DNA of 64,000 bases from Streptosporangium lutulentum. GTDB taxonomy: Bacteria > Actinomycetota > Actinomycetes > Streptosporangiales > Streptosporangiaceae. Below are positions 33,282-40,677 of this stretch, piece after piece. The stretch covers positions 9,548,001-9,612,000 of the forward strand of contig NZ_JAUSQU010000001.1 of the NCBI RefSeq assembly GCF_030811455.1, given 5' to 3'. A model generated the notes under the pieces. That model searched no databases. It was not told where the DNA came from and worked only from the letters and a program-made list of their open reading frames with translations. Positions within the stretch are counted from its first letter, which is position 1; each line of letters starts with the position of its first letter. The position numbers were made by a program, and so were the translations under genes.

Positions 33282-33450
33282 CACGCGCGCTCCCACCCCG
33301 ACACGCGTCTCGCGTTTTGGTATTACCGGTGTTCACGTGTTGGAATTACGGAAGTCCGAAAATAATGCGAACCCGCAGTCGGCGCGCACCGCTCACGGTT
33401 GATTCGGGCCGTTCGAGGCAGTTCGTGGCCGCTCAGGGAGGGGACCACAG

Positions 33451-34263
33451 ATGACCACTCTGAACAACGGGGTTGCCATGCCGCAGGTGGGCTTCGGCGT
33501 GTTCCAGGTGCCCCCGGCGGAGACCGCCCAGGCGGTGGGGAGGGCGCTCGAAGCGGGATACCGGAGCATCGACACCGCCAGGGCGTACGGCAACGAGAAA
33601 GGTGTGGGTGAGGCGCTGGCCGCCTCCGGCCTGCCCCGCGACGAGGTGTTCGTCACCACCAAGTTGTGGAACACCGACCAGGGCTACGACGCGACCCTCG
33701 CGGCCTTCGACGCGAGCATGAAGGATCTGGGCCTGGAGCGGCTCGACCTGTATCTCATCCACTGGCCCGTACCGGCCAAGAACCTGTACGCCGAGAGCTG
33801 GAAGGCGATGCAGAAGCTGTACACCGACGGTCGCGTCCGCGCCATCGGCGTGTCCAACTTCCAGGTCGCCCACCTGACGCGCCTGATCGACGACGGGGGC
33901 ATCGTCCCGGCGGTCAACCAGATCGAGCTTCACCCGGCCCTGCCGCAGGCCGAGCTGCGCGAGTTCCACGCCGACCACGGGATCGCCACCGAGGCGTGGA
34001 GCCCGCTGGCCCAGGGGGCCGTGCTCAGGAACCCGGTGATCGTCGCCATCGCCGAGAAGTACGGCAAGACCGCCGCCCAGGTCGTCCTGCGCTGGCACCT
34101 CGATCTGGGGAACATCGTGATCCCCAAGTCCGTCACCCCATCGCGGATCAGGGAGAACATCGACATCTCCGATTTCGCCCTCACCGAGGGGGACCTCGCG
34201 GAGATCGCCCGTCTGGACAGCGGCACCCGCACCGGACCGGACCCCGACACCTTCGGCGGCTGA
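33451..34263 (+). CDS. Aldo/keto reductase
   Basis: 270-residue (beta/alpha)8 NADPH-dependent reductase of the AKR5-like bacterial group. The catalytic tetrad is D41 (SIDTARAYGNE), Y46, K71 (TTKLWN) and H104 (LIHWP). NADP phosphate contact is in IPKSVTPSRIREN. Typical substrates are aldehydes, diketo-gluconate-like sugars and xenobiotic carbonyls. It stands alone: on its left the erm promoter points away, and on its right a convergent glucosidase gene ends 128 bp on. The ATG is preceded by GGGAGGGG. Confidence 0.92.
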   Translation: MTTLNNGVAMPQVGFGVFQVPPAETAQAVGRALEAGYRSIDTARAYGNEKGVGEALAASGLPRDEVFVTTKLWNTDQGYDATLAAFDASMKDLGLERLDLYLIHWPVPAKNLYAESWKAMQKLYTDGRVRAIGVSNFQVAHLTRLIDDGGIVPAVNQIELHPALPQAELREFHADHGIATEAWSPLAQGAVLRNPVIVAIAEKYGKTAAQVVLRWHLDLGNIVIPKSVTPSRIRENIDISDFALTEGDLAEIARLDSGTRTGPDPDTFGG

Positions 34264-34390
34264 GCGCGGCCCGGCCGCACCGACCGGAGAGCGGTGATCG
34301 TCCTGGCCGCCGCCGGTGCGGTGATCGGCGGACGGCCGCTCTCGGCGCAGGGGGTGCCGAGGCCGGCCGTGCGTTCCGCGGGGTCCGTTC

Positions 34391-35692
34391 TCAGCCTCGC
34401 GCGATCCGCTGCCCGAGCCAGTGATAGGACGCCTTCGGGGTGCGCGTCCCGGTGGCGAAGTCGACGTGCACCAGGCCGAAGCGCTGGCTGTAGCCCTCGG
34501 CCCACTCGAAGTTGTCCAGAAGGGACCAGACGTAGTAGCCGCGCACGTCGACGCCCTCGGCCGCGGCCTGCTCCACGGCCGTGATGTGGCCGTCGAGGTA
34601 GGCGATCCTGGCCTGGTCGTCGACCGTTTCGCCGGGGCCGGCGTCGTCGGGCTGGGAGCAGCCGTTCTCGGTGATGTAGACCGGTGGGAGGGCGTCGCCG
34701 TAGCGCGCCTTGAGGCCGGTCAGGAGCTCGCGCAGGCCGTCGGGGACGACGGGCCAGCCGAAGGCGGTGACGGGGTAACCGGTGACGCCGGCGTCGGAGA
34801 AGGGAAGGCCCTCGTCGGTGGGGGCGGCGATCCGGGTGGGGTTGTAGTAGTTGACGCCGAGGCCGTCCAGGGGGGCGCCGATCAGGTCGAGGTCGCCGTT
34901 CCTGACGCAGTCGAGGCTCACCCCATAAGCCGATAAATCGGGATATTTACCAAGAAGTACCGGGTCGTTGAACAGGCGATTGTGGAGCGTGTCGTAGGCG
35001 TCGGCGGCGGCCAGGTCGGCGGGGTCCGCGGAGGCGGGCCAGACCGGGGTGCAGTTGTTGGTGATCAGCACCTTCCCCGCGCCCCGCGCCCTGAGCTCCC
35101 GTACGGCGAGGCCGTGCCCGAGCAACTGGTGGTGGGCCGCCGGGAGCGCGTCCAGGACCAGAGTCCTGCCGGGGGCGTGGCTGCCCAGCGCGTAGCCGTA
35201 CACCATGTGGATGAAGGGCTCGTTCAGCGTGATCCACATCGGGATCCGGTCGGCGAGCCGGTCCGCCACGACGGCGGCGTACTCGGCGAACCGGTAGGAG
35301 GTGTCGCGGTTCAGCCAGCCGCCCTCGTCCTCCAGGGCCTGGGGCAGGTCCCAGTGGAACAGCGTGGCCGCGGCGGCGATGCCCTTCTCGCAGAGCGCGT
35401 CCGTCAGCCGGTCGTAGAAGTCCAGGCCCGCCGGGTTGGCCTCGCCCCTGCCGTCGGGCTGGATCCGCGGCCAGGCGATGGAGAAGCGGTAGGAGTTCAC
35501 CCCGAGATCGCTCATCAACGCGAGGTCCTCGGGCCAGCGGTGGTAGTGGTCACAGGCCACGTCCCCGGTGTCCCCGTCGCGCACGCGCCCGGGTTCGCGA
35601 GTGAAGGTGTCCCAGATCGAGACGCCCCGGCCGTCCTCGGCGACGGCACCCTCGATCTGGTAGGAAGCGGTCGCCGTACCCCACAGGAACAT
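34391..35692 (-). CDS. GH1 beta-glucosidase
   Basis: 433-residue glycoside hydrolase family 1 enzyme. It hydrolyses beta-glucosides by retention. The acid/base is E158 in TLNEP and the nucleophile is E342 in ITENG. FLWGTATASYQIEGA at the very start is the substrate-pocket signature; the usual 5-10 extra N-terminal residues are absent, but GGAGGCCAGG precedes ATG 35692. WSLLDNFEWAEGYSQRFG closes the domain. There is no signal peptide, so it acts in the cytoplasm on imported cellobiose or similar. It is divergent from a TetR-type gene 70 bp away, the probable regulator. Confidence 0.95.
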   Translation of the reverse strand: MFLWGTATASYQIEGAVAEDGRGVSIWDTFTREPGRVRDGDTGDVACDHYHRWPEDLALMSDLGVNSYRFSIAWPRIQPDGRGEANPAGLDFYDRLTDALCEKGIAAAATLFHWDLPQALEDEGGWLNRDTSYRFAEYAAVVADRLADRIPMWITLNEPFIHMVYGYALGSHAPGRTLVLDALPAAHHQLLGHGLAVRELRARGAGKVLITNNCTPVWPASADPADLAAADAYDTLHNRLFNDPVLLGKYPDLSAYGVSLDCVRNGDLDLIGAPLDGLGVNYYNPTRIAAPTDEGLPFSDAGVTGYPVTAFGWPVVPDGLRELLTGLKARYGDALPPVYITENGCSQPDDAGPGETVDDQARIAYLDGHITAVEQAAAEGVDVRGYYVWSLLDNFEWAEGYSQRFGLVHVDFATGTRTPKASYHWLGQRIARG

Positions 35693-35708
35693 CCTGGCCT
35701 CCGAAATG

Positions 35709-35737
35709 CATGAGTTGGGCTCATGTTAACTCGGGTT
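35709..35737. promoter_or_regulatory. Dyads between the glucosidase and tetR genes
   Basis: CATGAG-TTGGG-CTCATG is a perfect 6-bp inverted repeat at 35709-35725. It is followed by AACTCGGGTT, a near-palindrome, at 35728-35737. Both lie in the short divergent promoter region and are good operator candidates for the TetR-type protein. Confidence 0.55.
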
Positions 35738-35762
35738 GACTCGCATGGTGGATGATGGATTG

Positions 35763-36419
35763 ATGACAAACGTTTCCGGAGGAACGCTGCGCCGTCGCCC
35801 CGCTCAGCGCCGCAGCCTGGAACGGGTCGAGCGCATGCTGGACGAATGCGCCCGGCTGCTGGACGAGGTGGGCTACGAGGCGCTGACCACCAAGGAGGTC
35901 GCGCGCCGCGCGGAGGTGCCCATCGGCACCTTCTACCAGTTCTTCTCCGACAAGCACGGGCTGGTGCGCGCGCTGGCGTTACGCAACCTGGAGGCGTTCC
36001 TCAACCGGATCACCGGCAAGCTGGCGACCGCGCGGCTGTCCGACTGGACCGAGATGGTGGATCTCTCGATCGACGAGTTCGTCGCGATGAAGCGGTCGAC
36101 GCCGGGATTCGCCGTCGTCGACTTCGGAGAGGTGCTCGTCGCGCCCGGCGGTCCGGCGATCAAGGGAACCGAGCGGATGCTCGACGCCGCGCTGGAGAAC
36201 AACGTCATCGTGGCCGACCGGCTCCGTGGGATCACCGTGGAACTGCTCGGCGTCCCGATCGGGCCGGACCTCGACCGGGCGCTGTTCGTCGCGGTCGAGG
36301 CCGCCGACGCGGTGCTCAAGCTCGCCTTCCGTTCGCGCTCCGACGGCGATCCCGAACTGATCGCCGAGTGCAAACACCTGGTCCGCCGCTACCTGTCCGC
36401 GCATCTGTCCCGGAACTGA
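35763..36419 (+). CDS. TetR-family transcriptional regulator
   Basis: 218-residue regulator. The DNA-binding domain is RMLDECARLLDEVGYEALTTKEVARRAEV, then IGTFYQFFSDKHGLVRALA. The C-terminal ligand domain is acidic and helical (LVAPGGPAIKGTERMLDAALENN). I chose ATG 35763 (MTNVSGGTLRRRPAQ) over the upstream ATG 35736. It is divergent from the glucosidase gene and probably regulates it and itself. Its stop codon falls inside the first unit of a 51-bp tandem duplication. Confidence 0.88.
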   Translation: MTNVSGGTLRRRPAQRRSLERVERMLDECARLLDEVGYEALTTKEVARRAEVPIGTFYQFFSDKHGLVRALALRNLEAFLNRITGKLATARLSDWTEMVDLSIDEFVAMKRSTPGFAVVDFGEVLVAPGGPAIKGTERMLDAALENNVIVADRLRGITVELLGVPIGPDLDRALFVAVEAADAVLKLAFRSRSDGDPELIAECKHLVRRYLSAHLSRN

Positions 36420-36516
36420 CGCCGGGTGTCCCGCGACCGGCATCGGCGGATGCGACGAATGCCGCACTGACGCCGGGTGTCCCGCGACCGGCATCGGGGG
36501 ATGCGACGAATGCCGC
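36416..36516. repeat. 51-bp tandem duplication spanning the tetR stop codon
   Basis: Two near-identical 51-bp units (36416-36466, 36467-36516), each beginning CTGACGCCGGGTGTCCCGCG and containing GCATCGG-GGATGC, a small dyad. They differ at one or two positions. Unit 1 contains the TGA of the TetR-type gene; unit 2 ends just before the MerR promoter. Confidence 0.85.
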
Positions 36517-36519
36517 GAC

Positions 36520-36550
36520 TTGACCTGGAGCGGACTCCAGGTGGGATGCT
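36520..36550 (+). promoter_or_regulatory. MerR-type promoter with 19-bp spacer and perfect dyad
   Basis: TTGACC (-35, 36520-36525) is 19 bp from GATGCT (-10, 36545-36550). Between them lies ACCTGGAG-CGGA-CTCCAGGT (36523-36542), a perfect 8-bp inverted repeat. The over-long spacer and central dyad are the signature of MerR-activated promoters. Confidence 0.8.
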
Positions 36551-36556
36551 GCCGGG

Positions 36557-36919
36557 GTGAGTGTGTACACGCCAGGACAGGTAGTGGAGGAGACGGGTTT
36601 CAGCCTCGACACGCTGCGCTACTACGAGCGGATCGGGTTGCTGGAGTCCATAGGCCGCAACGCGGCCGGACAACGCCGGTTCACCCAGGAGGACGTCGGC
36701 TGGCTCGGCATGGTCCGCTGCCTGCGCGACACCGGGATGCCCATCGCGGAGATGATCCGTTTCGCGGAGCTGACCCGGGCGGGCGAACACACGATACGCG
36801 AGCGGGTCGCGTTGCTCGAGGCCCATGACCGGCGGGTTCAGGCCCAGGTCGACAACCTGCTCGAGAAACAGGCGGCCATCCGCAACAAGATCGGTTACTA
36901 CCGTTCGGTGGTCGGCTAG
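36557..36919 (+). CDS. MerR-family transcriptional regulator
   Basis: 120-residue regulator starting at GTG 36557. The winged helix (YTPGQVVEETGFSLDTLRYYERIGLL) is followed by the family's coiled-coil helix (LLEAHDRRVQAQVDNLLEKQAAIRNKIGYYRSV). There is no cysteine cluster, so it is not a metal sensor; it resembles the small MerR regulators that control aldo/keto reductases. The MerR-type promoter just upstream shows autoregulation. The reductase at 33451 is a possible target, though not adjacent. Confidence 0.9.
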   Translation: MSVYTPGQVVEETGFSLDTLRYYERIGLLESIGRNAAGQRRFTQEDVGWLGMVRCLRDTGMPIAEMIRFAELTRAGEHTIRERVALLEAHDRRVQAQVDNLLEKQAAIRNKIGYYRSVVG

Positions 36920-36996
36920 AAGCCGTACGGCTGCTTTGCCCGTGGGCGATGGCCCCTTTTCGGTCCGGCTGTTAAACCGGTATCGGGAGAGGGGCC

Positions 36997-38463
36997 ATGG
37001 TTGCACCACGCGCACGCCGGATCAACATTCCTCTGCGGCACGTCGCCCTGATGTGCGGAGGGATGTTGTTCGTGCTGCTCGCCCAGACGACCTACCTCCA
37101 GGCGATCGACCCCCAGCGGCTCAACGAGGATTCGCGCAACCTGCGGACGATGATCGCGCGCTTCGAGAGCCCCAGGGGCAAGATCCTGCTCCGCGACGGC
37201 ACGGTCGTCGCGACCAGCCGGGAGACCCGGGGCGGCAAGTACAGGTACCGGCGGTTCTATCCCAACGGCCCGCTCTACGCGGCGGTGACCGGATACGTCT
37301 CGCTCCACAGCGCGGGCGGCATCGAGCAGGCGGAGAACACCGTGCTGTCCGGGAACGATCCCCGGGTGAAGGTGCGAGGGCTGATGGACGGCACCCGGGC
37401 CGGCGCCACGCTCAGGCTCACCGTCGACAGGCGGGCGCAGCGGGCCGCCTACGAGGGACTGCGCGCCACGGGACTGCCCGGCGCCGCCGTCGCGATCGAC
37501 CCGGCCACCGGCGCCGTCCTGGCCATGGTCTCCCTTCCCTCCTACGATCCGAACGCCTACACGACCTTCAACGGCGCCACACTCGACAGGGTGGACAGGC
37601 GGTTGCGGGGTGATCCCGGCAACCCGCTGCTGAACCGGGTGATCCAGCAGAAGTACCCGCCCGGGTCCGTCTTCAAGATCGTCACCGCCGCGACGGCGCT
37701 CAGCTCGGGAAAGTACGATCCGAGCACCCGCGTCAGCGCGCCCACGGCCTTCCGCCTCCCCGGCACGAACACCTACCTGCGCAACTTCGCGGGTGCCTCC
37801 TGCGGTGACGGCGACCCGCCGCTGCTGTACGCGTTCAAGCTCTCGTGCAACACGCCGTTCGCGAAGATCGGCGCCGCTCTCGGCCAGGACGCGCTGCGCG
37901 AGCAGGCCGAGGCGTTCGGGTTCGGAACGGACGACCTGACCGTCCCCATGCCGGTCGCCAGAAGCGTGTATCCGTCCGGGATGGACGGGGCGCAGACCGC
38001 GCTGTCGGCACTGGGCCGGTTCGACGACCGGGCCACCCCGCTCATGATCGCGATGATCGCGGCGGCGGTCGCCAACGACGGCGTGCTGATGCGTCCCCAC
38101 CTCGTGCGGGAGGTCCGGCTCGACGACGGCAGGGTGATCGACGACACCGAGCCGTCGCGGTATCGCCAGGTGCTCAACGCCGACGTGGCCGAGCGGCTCA
38201 CCCAGATGATGGTCGCGGTCACCGAGCCCGGCGGCACCGGAACGGCCGCCGCCATCTCGGGCGTCACGGTCGCGGGGAAGAGCGGCACCGCCGAGAACGT
38301 CGCCTCCCAGCAGGACCACGCGATCTTCGCCGGTTTCGCCCCGGCGTCCTCCCCCCGGGTGGCGGTGGGGGTCCTGGTGGAACGCGGAGGGCCGGGCGGC
38401 CAGGTGGCGGCTCCCATCGCGAAGGCCATCATGCAGGCCGTGCTGAACGATCAGGCGGAGTAG
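36997..38463 (+). CDS. pbpA: Penicillin-binding protein 2 / PbpA-type transpeptidase
   Basis: 488-residue class B penicillin-binding protein that cross-links peptidoglycan outside the membrane. A basic N-terminus and one transmembrane anchor (HVALMCGGMLFVLLAQTTYL) are followed by a non-catalytic dimerisation domain. The catalytic motifs are S224-V-F-K227, S283-C-N285 and K428-S-G-T431, all intact. Its length and N-terminal RGKILLRDGTVVATS match the PbpA class of actinomycetes, but it stands outside the usual division cluster (no FtsW or serine/threonine kinase adjacent), so it is probably a paralogue. The last codons (NDQAE) lie in a 26-bp sequence repeated 45 bp on. Confidence 0.9.
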   Translation: MVAPRARRINIPLRHVALMCGGMLFVLLAQTTYLQAIDPQRLNEDSRNLRTMIARFESPRGKILLRDGTVVATSRETRGGKYRYRRFYPNGPLYAAVTGYVSLHSAGGIEQAENTVLSGNDPRVKVRGLMDGTRAGATLRLTVDRRAQRAAYEGLRATGLPGAAVAIDPATGAVLAMVSLPSYDPNAYTTFNGATLDRVDRRLRGDPGNPLLNRVIQQKYPPGSVFKIVTAATALSSGKYDPSTRVSAPTAFRLPGTNTYLRNFAGASCGDGDPPLLYAFKLSCNTPFAKIGAALGQDALREQAEAFGFGTDDLTVPMPVARSVYPSGMDGAQTALSALGRFDDRATPLMIAMIAAAVANDGVLMRPHLVREVRLDDGRVIDDTEPSRYRQVLNADVAERLTQMMVAVTEPGGTGTAAAISGVTVAGKSGTAENVASQQDHAIFAGFAPASSPRVAVGVLVERGGPGGQVAAPIAKAIMQAVLNDQAE

Positions 38464-38517
38464 ACGCGGGCCCGCGTGCGGGCCGTACCGGACGATCAGG
38501 CGGAGTAGGCGCGGGCC
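38447..38517. repeat. 26-bp direct repeat over two convergent stop regions
   Basis: ACGATCAGGCGGAGTAG-CGCGGGCC occurs at 38447-38472 and 38492-38517 with one mismatch. The first copy holds the end and stop of the PBP gene; the second holds the C-terminal codons and stop of the ABC exporter read the other way. Confidence 0.75.
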
Positions 38518-40373
38518 TGCAGGCTGTAGAGGTCGGCGTAGAGGCCGTTGAGTTTCATGAGCTGGTCGTGGGTGCCGTGCTCGGTGACCTTGCCGTGGTC
38601 CAGGACGTAGATCCGGTCGGCGTAGCGGACGCTGGCCAGCCGGTGGGTGATCAACAGGACGGTGCGGCCGTCGGCGTGCTGCCGGATGCGGGTGAAGAGG
38701 GCGTCCTCGGCCCGGGCGTCGAGGGCGGCCGTGGGCTCGTCGCAGATCAGCAGGGGGGCGTCGCGGTGGAAGCCGCGAGCGACCGCGATCCGCTGCCACT
38801 GCCCGCCGGACAGCTCGTGGCCGTCCTTGAACCGCCGGTCGAGCAGGGTGCTGTAGCCGTTGGGCAGCTCGGCGACGACCTGGTCGGCTCCCGCGACCTC
38901 GGCCGCCGAGACCAGGGCGGCCTCGCCCTTGTCGGTGCCCATGCTGATGTTGTGCCTGGCGGTCAGCGGCCAGCGCGTGTGGTCCTGGGCGATGACCGCG
39001 ATGTGAAGGCGGAGCTCGTCGGGGTCGACGTCGGCCAGATCGGTCTCGTCCCAGCGGACCCGCCCGCTGTCCGGCTCGTAGAGCCCGGACAGGATCTTGG
39101 CCAGTGTGGTCTTGCCCGAGCCGTTCTCTCCGACGAGGGCGATCACCTCGCCCCGGTCGATGGTGATCGACACTCCCTGGAGCGCCGGGGCGCCGGAGCC
39201 CGGATAGGTGAAGACGACGTCCTCGGTGGTGATCCGTTCGAAGGTCGCGGGGGCCGGCTCCGGGCGCCTGGCGCCCAGCCGGCTCTCCGCGTCGGCGCAG
39301 AAGTCGAGGAAGTCGGTGAAATAGAGGCCCTCCTCGTAGAGGCGGTTGGTGGCGTACATCAGGTTGGCCAGGTAGGTCTGGCCCGAACGGATGGCCAGCA
39401 CGGCGGTGCCCGCCACGGCCAGCGGCACCGCGCCCACGGCCAGCAGCACGCCCAGGGCGACGTAGACGACGGCCGTGCCGATCCCGCCGAGCGCCTCGCC
39501 GACGATTTTCACGAACGTCTGCCGCCGCGCCAGGCCCAGCAGGACGGACTGCTCCGCCGTGGCCACCGCGTCGTACATCCGCATCAGGAACCCCCGCATG
39601 GTGAACGAGCGCACCTCGGCGGCCGGCTCGCGCTCCGCCAGCAGCTCCGCGATGATCCACTTGCGCCGGGCGGCGGGGATCAGCGCGTACATGGTGGTGT
39701 AGCGCATCCGCGCCGAGCGGATCGCGGCCCAGGCGTCGGGCAGCACGGCCAGCACCAGCAGCGGCAACAGGATGGGATGGAGCACCCCGAGCACGCCCGC
39801 CGCCGCGGCGATCCCGATGATCGCGGTCAGCACGTTGATGGTCGTGGCGACCACCACGTCCGCCATGGACACCCCTCGTGACCTGGCCCGCTGGAGCGAG
39901 TCGTGAAAGTCGGGGTCGTCGAAGGCCGCCAGGCCGACCTGGCTGGTGAGCCCGTACAGCCGCTCCTCGGCGATCCGGCTGACCTGGGGATCCAGCCGGG
40001 ACTGCGCCCAGCCCGCTCCCGCCTGGGTCAGCGCGCGCAGGGTGGCGGCCACGCCCACCAGGATCAGGCTGGGCAGGGCGTCCATGACCCGCTCCGGGGT
40101 CGGCCCCGCCGAGAACAGGGCCGAGAGCACCCCGGTGGTGGCGAGCAGCCCGAACGCGGTGAACACCCCGGAGAGCAGGCTCAGGCCGATCGTGATGACG
40201 GTGTCACGGGGGTCGGCCAGCCAGGCCAGCCGTACGGCCTGCGACACCAGGGCGGGCAGACGCCGGGCGATGGTCAGGAAGCTGACGCCCGTCATCTTGC
40301 CGACGTGGGCGTGCCAGTCGGAGAGGCTGAGCTCGCCGAGCTCGGGAGCGGGTTCCGGGGGAGTGTCGGGCAT
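38496..40373 (-). CDS. ABC exporter with fused membrane and ATPase domains
   Basis: 625-residue half-transporter that works as a homo- or heterodimer. Residues 45-340 hold about six helices (VITIGLSLLSGVFTAFGLLATTG, IGIAAAAGVLGVLHPILLPLLVLAV, GIGTAVVYVALGVLLAVGAVPLAV). The nucleotide domain has Walker A GENGSGKTT, signature ELSGGQWQR, Walker B LLICDEPTAALD and switch histidine in LLITHRL. The Q-loop is VIAQDHTRWP. Resistance or lantibiotic-type export is likely; substrate is unknown. It starts with an acidic, Pro-rich N-terminus (PDTPPEPAPELGELS). Confidence 0.92.
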   Translation of the reverse strand: MPDTPPEPAPELGELSLSDWHAHVGKMTGVSFLTIARRLPALVSQAVRLAWLADPRDTVITIGLSLLSGVFTAFGLLATTGVLSALFSAGPTPERVMDALPSLILVGVAATLRALTQAGAGWAQSRLDPQVSRIAEERLYGLTSQVGLAAFDDPDFHDSLQRARSRGVSMADVVVATTINVLTAIIGIAAAAGVLGVLHPILLPLLVLAVLPDAWAAIRSARMRYTTMYALIPAARRKWIIAELLAEREPAAEVRSFTMRGFLMRMYDAVATAEQSVLLGLARRQTFVKIVGEALGGIGTAVVYVALGVLLAVGAVPLAVAGTAVLAIRSGQTYLANLMYATNRLYEEGLYFTDFLDFCADAESRLGARRPEPAPATFERITTEDVVFTYPGSGAPALQGVSITIDRGEVIALVGENGSGKTTLAKILSGLYEPDSGRVRWDETDLADVDPDELRLHIAVIAQDHTRWPLTARHNISMGTDKGEAALVSAAEVAGADQVVAELPNGYSTLLDRRFKDGHELSGGQWQRIAVARGFHRDAPLLICDEPTAALDARAEDALFTRIRQHADGRTVLLITHRLASVRYADRIYVLDHGKVTEHGTHDQLMKLNGLYADLYSLQARAYSA

Positions 40374-40677
40374 AGCTGCAGTGTGAGTCGCCCCACCGAC
40401 AATCCGCCATCGGATGGCCGGGGGCGGACAGAGGGCCGGGGACGGCGGGACCGGATTCCGCGCGGATTGTCACGGGGACGGTGGGAACCGGCCTTCATCG
40501 GCGTTTCCCGTAAGGGCGGAGAAGATCGGGATCGGTTCGCGTGCGGATTGTCCCGCGGGCATACCCGGAGACCGAGCTGATCTGACCGATTAAAAAATAG
40601 AGCTAAGCCTGGGCATTGTTCGGTAATCGATGTCACACTTTCTGTGACGGTTCTACCCGCGACCTATTTAAGAGCCG
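40374..40677. other. Gene-free divergent region with a repeated GCGGATTGTC motif
   Basis: No gene is seen. GCGGATTGTC occurs twice rightward (at 40462-40471 and 40542-40551) within longer related blocks (40451-40477, 40531-40559), and once inverted (40398-40407). The last 100 bases are AT-rich (TTAAAAAATAGAGCTAAG) and hold the promoter of the large LuxR-type gene. Confidence 0.6.

Noticed and set aside
36916..39660. Long open frame on the minus strand (over 900 codons) across the PBP gene and ABC exporter
   Set aside because: It is antisense to the clear PBP transpeptidase and out of frame with the exporter; translation is Gly/Arg-rich with no domain. An effect of high GC in the third position.
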